This document shows positions 38,160 through 47,615 of a DNA stretch of 64,000 nucleotides, one piece after another; the first letter of the stretch is position 1, and each line of letters begins with the position of its first letter. Under the pieces are notes generated by a model. It had not been told where the DNA came from. It saw only the letters and a list, made by a program, of their open reading frames with translations, and made no database searches. The position numbers and the translations under genes are program-made. Location: the NCBI GenBank assembly GCA_036429605.1, contig CM071589.1:6882001-6946000 (forward strand), given 5' to 3'. Source of the stretch: Cladobotryum mycophilum. Taxonomy: Eukaryota; Ascomycota; Sordariomycetes; Hypocreales; Hypocreaceae.

Positions 38160-38604
38160 GTTAAATGCTCGTCTATATGGACGGTGATGCTTGGCTAGTG
38201 GTATAAGCGGCGAGAGTTTGAAATGCTCTGGACTTGGTCAAGTGAGGCTTCTAGTCTTCTACTGATAGAAAGGCAAAGGGGAGATTTACAACAGACTAAT
38301 AGTCAGTATGGCAGACAGCCAATTTAGTATGCGATCAGATCTGGTGCTCCTCCCGTGTAATACGCTAAGCCTCATCTCGTCAGGCATCAACACAGTCAGC
38401 ACCGTAGACATCTCGCCTACCAAGATGCCTCCTGTAACCAGCACACTAACAGCCCCATTGCTTGGTGACCCAACGACCAGATTACGTATTAGTCAGAGTA
38501 TTCTATATGAAGCTAGTTGGGCACCGATTGCCGATGAATTGGCAAAACATCTCCTTACTCTTTGACACACTCTTTTTCTAAAGTACTATGAGCGGACAGG
38601 GGAG
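38160..38604. promoter_or_regulatory. Divergent promoter of the gasdermin-like/CHAT pair, with an interrupted upstream frame
   Basis: The two genes point away from each other across at most 445 bp. A frame from 38308 (MADSQFSMRSDLVLL) is in phase with the TPR frame but ends at TGA 38563-38565. Beyond that stop the same phase reads LFLKYYERTGEM, half of a TPR unit, directly into the ATG at 38605. The coding sequence may therefore once have started further upstream. Confidence 0.4.
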
Positions 38605-41600
38605 ATGACCCATCACAAAGAGACCATCCAGGAAGCAAGGCTAGCAATTGATTCAGCACCAGAAGATCATCCTAATCGCGCTGATTTATTACATGGCTTT
38701 GCAGATTTGCTGTTCACCTGCTATGAGAAAACAGCAGAAATAGATGAACTTGAAGAGGCTATTCAAGTTGGGAGACGAGCCACAGATTTAACGCCAAAGG
38801 ATCATCCTCAGAGGTTATTGTGGTTACATGCTTTTGGAATCATGCTTGAAAGGCGCTATCTGCGAAGAGGAGAGACGGCTGACCTAGAAGAAGCTATTCA
38901 AGCAGTGAGAAAAGTAACCGATTTAATCCTAGAAGATGATCCTAACCGAGCATCCTATTTTTATAAACTTGGAAATTTGCTCAGGTACCGCTTTATAATA
39001 ACAGGGGAAATAGCCGATGTCGAAGAGGCTATTCAAGCGGTAAAAAAAGCGGTCGATACAATCCCAGAAGTTCATCCCAGCTGGGTAGGCTTTTCACAAA
39101 TTCTTGCGGCCCTGCTTGAAGCTCGTTATGAACGAACAGGAGAGATAACCAATCTTCAAGACGCTGTTCAAAAAACACGAAAAATAATTAATTCAATTCC
39201 CAAAAACCATCCTGATACGGCGTCTCACTTCAATAGCCTTGTAACCAAGCTAAAGCTGTCTTATGAGCAAACAGGAGCGGTGGCGGATCTAGAGGAGGCT
39301 ATCCAAGTAGCAAGACAAGCAGTCAGTTTAACGCCAGACAATCCAGCCTACTTGGCCAACCTTGGAGTTACACTGAGCCTCTATTACGGGCGAATGGGAC
39401 AAGTAGCCCACCTCAAAGAGGCCATCCGAGCAGCAGAACAAGCAGTTAATCTAACACCGAAAGATCACCCTAGCCGACCAATCTACTTGAATGGTCTTGC
39501 AGGTGGACTTGAAGCCCGTTATCAGCAGACAGGACAGATGGCTGATCTTGAAGAAGCTACTCGAATCATACAAGAAGCAGTCGATTTAACGCCAGAAACT
39601 CATTCAAATAAGCCATTGTTTTTACATAACCTCGGAAATATGCTTGAGATATACTACAAACGAACAGAAAACGTAGTTCAGCTGGAAGAAATCATTCAAA
39701 TAGCAAGACAAGTAGTCAGTCTAACGCTAAGTGGTCATTCTAGAATGGCAAATTATTTAAATAGTCTCGGAACTAAGCTTCGGATGCGCTATGGTCAGAT
39801 GGGAGAGCTAGCTGACCTTGACGAGGCGATCGAAGTAGCAAAGCAAGTCGTCAATCTAACGCCAAAAGATCACCCCAGTCGGGCAGGCTACTTAAGCAAT
39901 GTTGCGCTTACACTTCTAGACCGCTATCGGCAGACAGGAGAAGCAGCCAATCTTGAAGAGGCTCTCCAATCAGCAGAACAAGCAGCCGAACTAACGCCAA
40001 AGGATGATCCTGTTCTCGCGGACATCTTATATGTACTTGCCCTCATGCTTCTAACCCGCGGCCTCCAGACGAGAAAGGAAACGGACGTCAAGGAGGCTCT
40101 GACGCACCTCCAAAGTGCATGGGGTTGCCAAGCGGCGACTCCTCTTAGCCGCGTCAAAGCCGCCTCTGCTTGTCTGAAGAATCTTTACTTTTTTGACAAC
40201 TCCGATACGGCAGCGCAGCTGGGAAAGGACCTTTTGGATTTCTTACCAACGATAAACACGAGACTGCTAAGCCGCAACGACCAGCAGTTTATTGTGCGGA
40301 CCTTTGCCGGGGTGGCCGCGGAGTTGTGCGCACATCTTCTGACATTGGGTCTCCAAAACGACGCATTGGAGTACTTGGAAAAGGGCCGTGCTGTTATTCT
40401 TAGCCAGCTCGTCGACAGGTGGAGCGATGTGTCTTTGTTGATGGAAGAGCATTCTAATATTGCTTGGCGCTTCGAAAAACTCCGAAATGAAGTCAACACT
40501 CCTCTTGATAATCCTCAGTCGGACGAGGCAGGAAAGCGGATGCTGATGCGGCGTCAAGAAGCCGCAAATGAGCTAGATGCATGCATAAGGCAGATCCGGC
40601 TCATTCCAGGTCAGGGGCGATTTCTTCTTGGTCAAACAACCGCCGAGATGCAAGAGTGTGCTGGAACAGGCACTATTGTCATTATCAACGTGACCGGATT
40701 TCGAAGTGATGCTATCTTAGTGTCAGCCTCGACGATCAAGACGATGGCCTTATCTCAGCTGACTTCGCAAGATGTAAAGCAGTGGCTTAGCAAGGACTGG
40801 AAAGGGAAGAGGTCAGAAAAGGCACTGAAGAACAAAGAATACCTGGACTATCTCGCTTGGCTGTGGTGGGTTTGTGTCGGGCCGGTTGTGGAGGAGATAC
40901 TCAGCACTCATCGTGGGGAGGACTCACCGAGGGTGTGGTGGATCGGGGCTGGTTTGGGGAGTTCAATGCCCTTCCACGCGGCGGGAACACATTCTATACA
41001 CTCGGAAGAAAACGCTTACAGCAAGGTTCTGTCCTCGTACGTGCCGTCGATCAAGGTGCTTGGGCATGCGCACAGCCGAGCTCGCCGTGCGAGAGGAGCG
41101 CCCGGCCCCTTCTTAGTTGCGACTATGCAAACCACGCCTCCTCGCGCGCCGAACATGCGCCCTCCCGCAGATCTGAGGGGTGTTCCAGATGAAAGGCAGA
41201 AGGTTCTGACCTCGGTCGGGGGTGTTTTACGACGGAGACGCTGGACCAGCCAAGCGTGGATGCCGTGCTCGAGTGCCTACAGCGCTGTGATATTGCACAC
41301 TTTGCCTGCCACGGATTGACAGATCACAAAGACCCCTCCAACAGCGGACTTCTCTTACAGAGGAGCATAGATGGAGGGGCTGCGGTGGAACAAGATCGGC
41401 TAACTATGCAAAAGGTGTCGAGCCTCCACCTAGCATCTGCGCGCTTGGTCTATCTCTCGGCTTGCTCGACAGCAGAGAACAGGGCGGCCCAGCTGCAAGA
41501 CGAGGGAATTCACGTAGTGAGCGGCTTCCAGGTGGCTGGCTTTCCTCACGTGGTGGGCTGTCTATGGCCATCCGTTGATAGGGTATGCGTGGAGGTTGCG

Positions 41601-41753
41601 AGTCGATTCTACGCGAGATTGTTGGAGGGGAGAGGGGCGGAATGGTGTGACGAGGATGTTGCTCTGGCTCTTCGGGAAGCGGTGATGGCGGCAAGGGCGG
41701 AGGAGCCCAATATGCCACTGAATTGGGCACAGTTTGTTCATTACGGTCTATAG
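38605..41753 (+). CDS. TPR-CHAT protein: about 12 TPR-like repeats plus caspase-like CHAT protease domain (one apparent frame break)
   Basis: Predicted cytosolic sensor-protease, 1049 aa from ATG 38605. About 12 repeats of roughly 43 aa follow the pattern TG..ADLEEAIQ.A..AV.LTP.DHP.RA...; they cover 38605-40110. A helical linker precedes the C-terminal CHAT (caspase HetF associated with TPRs) domain. That domain shows WWIGAGLGSSMPFHAAGTHS, the catalytic-His strand IAHFACHGLTDHKD, and the catalytic-Cys strand LVYLSACSTAENRAAQ, ending NMPLNWAQFVHYGL. The catalytic dyad His/Cys is present. The frame changes by one base between about 41215 and 41256, at either the G5 run 41218-41222 or the T4 run 41225-41228; no stop or other damage is seen. 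It is divergent from the gasdermin-like gene, a plausible substrate. An in-frame TGA upstream makes the start uncertain. Confidence 0.8.
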
Positions 41754-41866
41754 GTGGCTTGGAGTTGTGTTGTGACAGACGCTTGTGTTTTGGCTTTTCG
41801 TTTTCCTCGTAGTCTAGTTATCAATGGTTATCTCCATTCTATTCTACATAACAAGCCTCTTTTGCG

Positions 41867-41966
41867 GTCTGATCTGGCTGCATCGGCTATGTGCACTTCA
41901 CGATGGCTTCATTCCCACCTGGGTCATACCTCAACAAAAAGAAGTCAACAAAGGCCTCTAGAATTG
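41867..41966 (+). repeat. Dispersed repeat, copy 1
   Basis: It includes a 24-base exact match, starting GTGCACTTCACGATGGCTTC at 41891, to the same block at 46369. Similarity continues on both sides (CGGTCT before; CTCAACAAAA..GAgGT.AACAAAG..CTC.AGAATT after). Confidence 0.8.
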
Positions 41967-42858
41967 TTCTATTATACAAACACATATTTTTTCCCTTTTA
42001 TTCATTGAGCTGTTCTAGATCTTGCTTTTCCGGTATCCCAATTAGGAAGATCAACTTCCCTACACAAAAGCACATCCGGCTCCATCACATTTACTACTTA
42101 TTCACTGACAACCTGGAAATCATAAGCATTCATTTACCTACCCTACAATTCTTCTATTTTTGCAATAAACTTAAATGCATACCCGCAACGAATATCACGC
42201 CAAAGCAACCTACCACTATAAAACTATATAGCGAGTCATTAATACGAAGCTCGGTCTCTCAGCGTTTTATTACAAATGTATCAAGGTTGTTGGTGACACC
42301 GGTGGTACATGTATATTTCAGGACAAGAGGTGAGCTTGACACGTATCATACATACATACAACAGCAACACGTAGAGACCTCGGACATTGTGTACCTCAAC
42401 TAAAGCCTGCGCATACACACTGTGCTGTAGATTGTGCAAGCTTTCATAATGAGTCAGACCCTTGCATGTCTTATCGCGGACGTAAACCCCGCGTACTCTT
42501 TGGTGGAGAGCCCTGGTCATACACTGAGACACTGTGCTCGTATGATCACGAGGACGGCAGTGACCCAGTACCCCAGCTGTCATTTTAAACGCCACAGCCG
42601 GATGCGTATATAGAAACGTTGATCAGACATCCGTCACAAACATTGTACTCATATTGACTTCGCGAGATGAGTAAGCCGTCACCGGGCGACAAGACACATG
42701 AAGCCTAACTAGGTGGTCAAGTCAAGGGTGTTGCTCCCTAATCATGGGATAAAGAGATGTGGGATAATACTAATGCCACATACGTAATGTCACTTCGGCT
42801 CTCGCTGGATATTTCCATTCGTTCACTTAACATCACACTGCTTTCTCACTCAACTGAA

Positions 42859-43136
42859 CAACACATCACGTAAGTTGACTGAGAGAAGGACTGAGACCTA
42901 CACACCCTCATGTGATGTCAATGTAGACGACCTCCTCGCATTCAGGTAAATAATCTAGGTAAGACTGGTTGCAATTTACTGAAACTTGGAAGCAATGTCC
43001 GAACTTTCTCCTGAAATAACACATCACGTAATTTGACTGAGAGAAGAACTGAAACCTACACATCCTAATGCGCTATGAGTGTAGACGACCTCCCCGCATC
43101 CCCCATCCACTGAAACTTGGAAGCGACGTCCGAACC
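42859..43136 (+). repeat. Diverged direct repeat pair of about 120-150 bp
   Basis: Copy one (42859-43005) and copy two (43018-43136) share ACACATCACGTAA.TTGACTG, GAGAGAAG.ACTGA.ACCTA, GTAGACGACCTCC.CGCAT, and ACTGAAACTTGGAAGC.A. Copy one carries an extra ~25 bp. Their origin is unknown; they may be remnants of a mobile element. Confidence 0.7.
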
Positions 43137-43542
43137 GCCTCCCGAAGTTTGTTGGTACATTGAACAGAAGTGGCGCTGGGCTGTATTGACTTAGAATGAG
43201 ATTAATGTTTTTAAAAAAACAAGGTTGCTAGCATTGGTTTTTCAACTATAATTCTTAAGAGTAAAGGTTATAGTATCAGATTTTTAATTCATAGATTAAA
43301 CAGGCTAATTAATAGTATAGGGGAATAGTATAAAGTTCTAAGCTATTAGAGAAGATTACTATATTGTCTTTACTTGAAAATATTTATTTACTACTCGTTA
43401 ATGTCTTAATCTTGCATGGCTAGTTATTCCTTATGCCATTATCTAGGTTGGCCAGCTATGATTCAGAACGCCTCCAACACTTCATCCCCCTCCAGAACAC
43501 CTCTAACAATGCATCCTCCCTGCAGAAATAAACACCGAGAAC

Positions 43543-43821
43543 ATGTTTAAGACACGAACTGATATTCGCGTCACAGAAAACGGAACGCAACCAAGACAGA
43601 TTGTAATGTGGCTTCGTACAAATGCCGATTTTTACTTGAGGGAATACGAGGTGAATGCGGTCATGTTCTTTGAAGCTCATCGGGCAATTTCCGTAAACTG
43701 GTTGGGCGGTTATCATAACCAACTAGGCCATGGTTCCGAAGAGGCCCAGTACGGCTGGGGAGAAGGCATTCAGAACAATATCATCCATGATTTTAGGTAT
43801 CGTTTTCTCAAAATCGGATAG
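43543..43821 (+). CDS. Small hypothetical protein
   Basis: A 92-aa frame starting MFKTRTDIRVTENGTQ with a Trp/Tyr/Gly-rich C-terminal half (WLGGYHNQLGHGSEEAQYGW). I do not recognise it. The composition is more protein-like than that of the surrounding AT-rich DNA, and the frame starts right after a possible AG acceptor. It may be a fragment of a larger, decayed gene. Confidence 0.3.
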   Translation: MFKTRTDIRVTENGTQPRQIVMWLRTNADFYLREYEVNAVMFFEAHRAISVNWLGGYHNQLGHGSEEAQYGWGEGIQNNIIHDFRYRFLKIG

Positions 43822-44342
43822 ACTGTGTGTAGTGTACCAAACAATATAGCCCGCACAGACACTAGGTAAGTAATGAACGAATATCTGACACTGCTCTATT
43901 CGTTGATCGCTTATTAGTGAGTGAAAAAGTCATATGCATTGTTCAAACGAATAAGACCTGCATCGGTTATATTGGCGCACTTCGCTTCGCTGTCATGTCT
44001 CGGCGAAGTGAATGAAAGACTTTCGGAAATGGAATGTGGCGGTCAAGGGGCATTATGTCAAGTCATTTTCTTTCTTTTGAAATTCAAGCTAGATTTCAAA
44101 ATTATACGTACGTCATAATGTTGCTGTAACAGAGAGTAAACACGGTCACTTGGTTCCATCGAGCTGTTAGGAACGGTTTGCATGTCGTTCTCCCTGATTA
44201 TGTTTTGTAATTACTTAGTAATATCCACGAGCTCAGTGCTTTATGGGATTTCACGGCTATATATATCTCCTTGTAGTCCTCGTGTTTTTATGTCTCCAGA
44301 TCAAGGCATCCAACAACCAATCCATCAATCTACCAATCCAAC

Positions 44343-45680
44343 ATGAAGTCTACTTTGTTGGTTAGTCTTTTGTTCTTACTCCCATCCTTTGTTCTAGCTC
44401 AGGATCCTAATTGTGGCGAGGATCCTGATTGTCGCAACAATCCTGATTGTGACGGGGATCCTACTTGTCACAAGGATCCTGCTGTCAATGTGACTGGTAC
44501 TTATTTTGACTACGAGGAGGTTAGGCTACATGTTTCGTCAAGACACACATATCTCGCGCAGATTGAAAAAGTCTACTTTTACCACCCATCCGCAATGTAT
44601 GAAAATGAGAGATACACAAAGTATCTGCCGTTTGGCACTGTCATCTCGACTGTCAAGGATATTTCGGAGAAGAGAGCTACGCTTCTGGCTGGGCTAAATC
44701 CCGATCAAGAGGATGAAGCATCACCGGTTTTTCAAGTGGTCAATCCTACGACGAATGGATCTACCCCTATCTGGACCAGCAAAGATAAGAACATGCATAT
44801 CAGCCGACCAATCTGCGAGACGGAATATGTCTCACTCGGCGATGCATTCTTTCAAGAAGACAGGGGACACAATTATACCCTCTGGTGTGTGCGAAGGGAT
44901 TACGCTATGCGTGCTAAAGTCGGCGCCAAGGCTTCTTGGACTATCGATGGGGGAGACGGTACGAAGGTTAACTTCTGGGAAGTTCTGCCAGCCAATCATG
45001 TCCAGGGTTCCGAGTATGTTCCGCTTTATACCTCAACATTCAGAGCTGTTGTTGGCGACGAGGCCCCTGATTTTGAGGACCTCTGGACCCTTGCAGTTCC
45101 AATTGAGAGAAACTTTCCACAGTTCGAAACCAATCCACCCAAGCTGGAGTACGATAAGATGCCTCTGAAAGGCACATTGTTCCCAGCAGAGCCACAAGGA
45201 GTAGCTCCTCTCCCGTTTACAAACTTTTTCCCTGCTACTCATAAGATGATACTGAAGCATATCGATGAACCATTCGGCAAAGTAGAGAAGACTATCGCTT
45301 GGTACCTTCAAGACTACATACGCAACGAGGGCAAGGTTGAACGAAAAAACAGCACTTCAATCACATACGGCTTTTCTTCGGAAAAGAGTAAAAGTATGGA
45401 GCACCAGGCAGGGGTATCAGTGACTGCCTCGACTGGAATCGGGTTTTTCGAAACTTCAGTCAGCCTCAACTACCAATTCACAACTGGCTCATCCACTACG
45501 TTTAGTGAATATAATAGCACAACGGAGACGCGGGAGTGGACAGTGCAGCCGGAGTCTATTACTGCCATATTCACGGAATATCCAGAGGTGAAGGTCTCTC
45601 ACCTGGACGGAACGGAAATTTATAAAGTCAGCGGTCCGGCTTATAACAGTGTCGCTACCCAGGATATCCCATATCCTTAG
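44343..45680 (+). CDS. Secreted aerolysin-like (beta pore-forming family) protein with Vps62-like N-terminal domain
   Basis: Single-exon 445-aa predicted secreted protein. Residues 1-19 are a signal peptide (MKSTLLVSLLFLLPSFVLA). A short six-residue Cys repeat, [DN]P[DNT]C plus two residues, occurs four times just after cleavage. The central part resembles Vps62/DUF946 domains (KVNFWEVLPANHVQG, LWTLAVPIERNFP). The C-terminal third has the alternating Ser/Thr stretch typical of the membrane-insertion region of aerolysin/ETX-MTX2 proteins (SVTASTGIGFFETSVSLNY and TTGSSTTFSEYNSTTETREW). A TATA-like TATATATAT lies about 80 bp upstream. Family members act as toxins or defence proteins against animals, fungi or bacteria; here the target is unknown. 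The frame is intact. Confidence 0.7.
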   Translation: MKSTLLVSLLFLLPSFVLAQDPNCGEDPDCRNNPDCDGDPTCHKDPAVNVTGTYFDYEEVRLHVSSRHTYLAQIEKVYFYHPSAMYENERYTKYLPFGTVISTVKDISEKRATLLAGLNPDQEDEASPVFQVVNPTTNGSTPIWTSKDKNMHISRPICETEYVSLGDAFFQEDRGHNYTLWCVRRDYAMRAKVGAKASWTIDGGDGTKVNFWEVLPANHVQGSEYVPLYTSTFRAVVGDEAPDFEDLWTLAVPIERNFPQFETNPPKLEYDKMPLKGTLFPAEPQGVAPLPFTNFFPATHKMILKHIDEPFGKVEKTIAWYLQDYIRNEGKVERKNSTSITYGFSSEKSKSMEHQAGVSVTASTGIGFFETSVSLNYQFTTGSSTTFSEYNSTTETREWTVQPESITAIFTEYPEVKVSHLDGTEIYKVSGPAYNSVATQDIPYP

Positions 45681-46602
45681 GAGCTATCTGGGACTGCATG
45701 ATAAGTTGCTAGCGTTGGCTACTGGAGCTGCATTACTGGAGCGATGGCAATGCCGAGCTTGTAGGCGGTAGGAAAGGGCATGATGTATGTGGCTGGAAAA
45801 GGAAACAGGAAAGCAGGACAACGGGCCCATCTCCCAGAGGATGACAGGAGGATTTAGTTGTGTGCAGTGGAACAGGTAGTCAGATACCATTCTTTTGATA
45901 GTCCTTTGATAATCACCACCTTTTTTTCTTTTTAACACCCAAAGGAGATTCAATAAGCGGCAAGTGACATGTTTAATTTTGACTATAGTATTATAGAAGC
46001 ATATAACATTCTAGGTGTTTTCCTAACAATGATAAGTTAGATCGTACTATTAATAAACACGGACGCCGAGTGCGAGAAAAGGTCCAACTAAATGTAACTA
46101 TCACGGCGGTCAAGTTTCCTCGCCTGCTTGTAGTTGGAGATGGTATGTTCCGAGGCTCATGATGTTGCTTCAACTTATCTCTGTCCCCCTAGAATTGTCA
46201 ATATTATAAATTATTTTCTATCAAGACAATGCGCATCTTTAGAGATTGGGTCGATCCCTTGCCTGTTTACAATTTGTACAGTATGTGTAGGCATATATTG
46301 CATCTTACAGAGCAATTGGGTAGCCTGCGAGACGGCCGCCTTCTTTTCCGGTCTAGTCCAGCAGTATCGTGCACTTCACGATGGCTTCATTCTCATCTGA
46401 GCTGGGCCTCAACAAAATGAGGTGAACAAAGAGCTCCAGAATTCGGATGAGCTGCTTGAATCCGAAGCAAGAGATGAATATATATATAAATTGACATAGA
46501 CTACCACCATGGCTGATTGCATCTCGTCCTCATTTGCTCACTTCCCCTTGCATAAGAGAGTTTAAGGGAATCCCTAACTACCTTTAAAGCAATCGATTCC
46601 TC
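45681..46602. other. Intergenic region with a dispersed repeat copy
   Basis: 3' flanks of two convergent genes. It holds repeat copy 2 (46347-46446) and AT-rich sequence, with no supported coding frame. Confidence 0.5.
46347..46446 (+). repeat. Dispersed repeat, copy 2
   Basis: Same orientation as 41867-41966 and sharing the exact 24-base core beginning at 46369. The pair brackets the small hypothetical and the aerolysin-like gene. Confidence 0.8.
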
Positions 46603-47075
46603 TTACAACAAAACAACCCTAAACCCTTTACCAGCCATCGTCAAGTACTGTGAGCGCCTCATACCCCCCGATTTGATCACTGACGTATCGACCACAAGCG
46701 TTGCCATGATTTTCGCTGGTTTCTCTTGGCTATTGTTTTCAGCAACTGTATGATGACATCCCGGAAGCTCCATAAAGGTCTCTCCTGGATTGTACACCTT
46801 CGGTGGATTCCCGTTCATACCACTCAGAATCTCCCCCTCCAAAACAAGGACGACAACAGTGGCGCCAGCGTGTCGGTGAGGTGGAGTGAAGCCGTTTGGT
46901 GGAAATTCGACTTGAAGACCGACGATGGACTTGCCAGGTGCATTCTTCAGCTCGTGGTCAAATAACACTTGAACGCTCTCGCGTGGTCTGGCGCTGGCAT
47001 GAAGAAGTTAGTTTTTTGGTGGCGAGGCAGGTAAAGTCTTTTCGCTTACGTTTGTCCACCTTGTTGAGATGCCAT
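46603..47075 (-). CDS. Cupin-domain protein
   Basis: Small single-domain cupin, 138 aa from two exons (47075-47050 and 46993-46603; intron GTAAGC..GCCAG). Cupin motif 1 is seen as GFTPPHRHAGATVVVLVLEGE, with two His and the Glu that usually ligate a metal. Motif 2 is PGETFMELPGCHHTV. The start MASQQGGQT is separated from the rest by the intron and gives a complete beta barrel. Cupins of this type include enzymes, isomerases and small-molecule binders, so the reaction cannot be named. It lies 540 bp from, and divergent to, the MDR oxidoreductase, with a Zn2Cys6 regulator beyond. Confidence 0.83.
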
Positions 47076-47615
47076 TGCTAGTTAAGCAGCACGTGTGATA
47101 GCGTCCCAGTGTGTGTAACAGGATGTTTGGTGTACTGGTGCTACCCATTTTGGTTCTGTCTGAAAGTGAGAGACATCAACCTTCTTATATGCATTTTCTC
47201 GCCATACGAGTCACACGGCGGGTCGTCCTGTAACCGGCTACCCGAAGTCGCCAAAACCTTCAAAAGTATGAGTCAGAGATTTAATAATAGTTTACCGTAC
47301 CTCAATTCTACCCGAAGCTTGCATCCGATATGGCCTTTCGTATAGCGTTTGGTGAGAATGTCCGACCCCACACCGGGTCGGAGAACTCCGCTTGACCCGA
47401 ACGACCCGATCATCTGGCCCGACATGAAGAGCCCTGTAATAACAGGGACATGACATACGTTATAGGAGTAATAAATATATAAGGTTATGAGATATCATCG
47501 AATTTATAGGGTCTGTCTACCTTCAACACCAGTCCCTTTTTCCATCTCCATCACTTTACTTCTTTCCTATCCTACAGTTAGATTCCTGACTCTACGCCAC
47601 TCTTATACTTTAGAG
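47076..47615. promoter_or_regulatory. Divergent promoter of the cupin and MDR genes, with a CCG/CGG palindrome
   Basis: A perfect 8-bp inverted repeat TCCGACCC (47361-47368)/GGGTCGGA (47375-47382) with a 6-base loop lies 234 bp before the MDR start. It contains CCG..CGG half-sites of the kind bound by Zn2Cys6 dimers. A TATA-like AATATATAAGG is at 47473-47483. Confidence 0.5.

Larger units (their letters stand above)
41754..43542. other. Gene-poor, partly AT-rich accessory region
   Basis: It contains a dispersed repeat copy (41867-41966), a 130-150-bp direct repeat pair (42859-43136) and a strongly AT-rich stretch (43190-43440) rich in TA dinucleotides, as RIP would leave. No supported coding frame was found. 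Confidence 0.5.
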
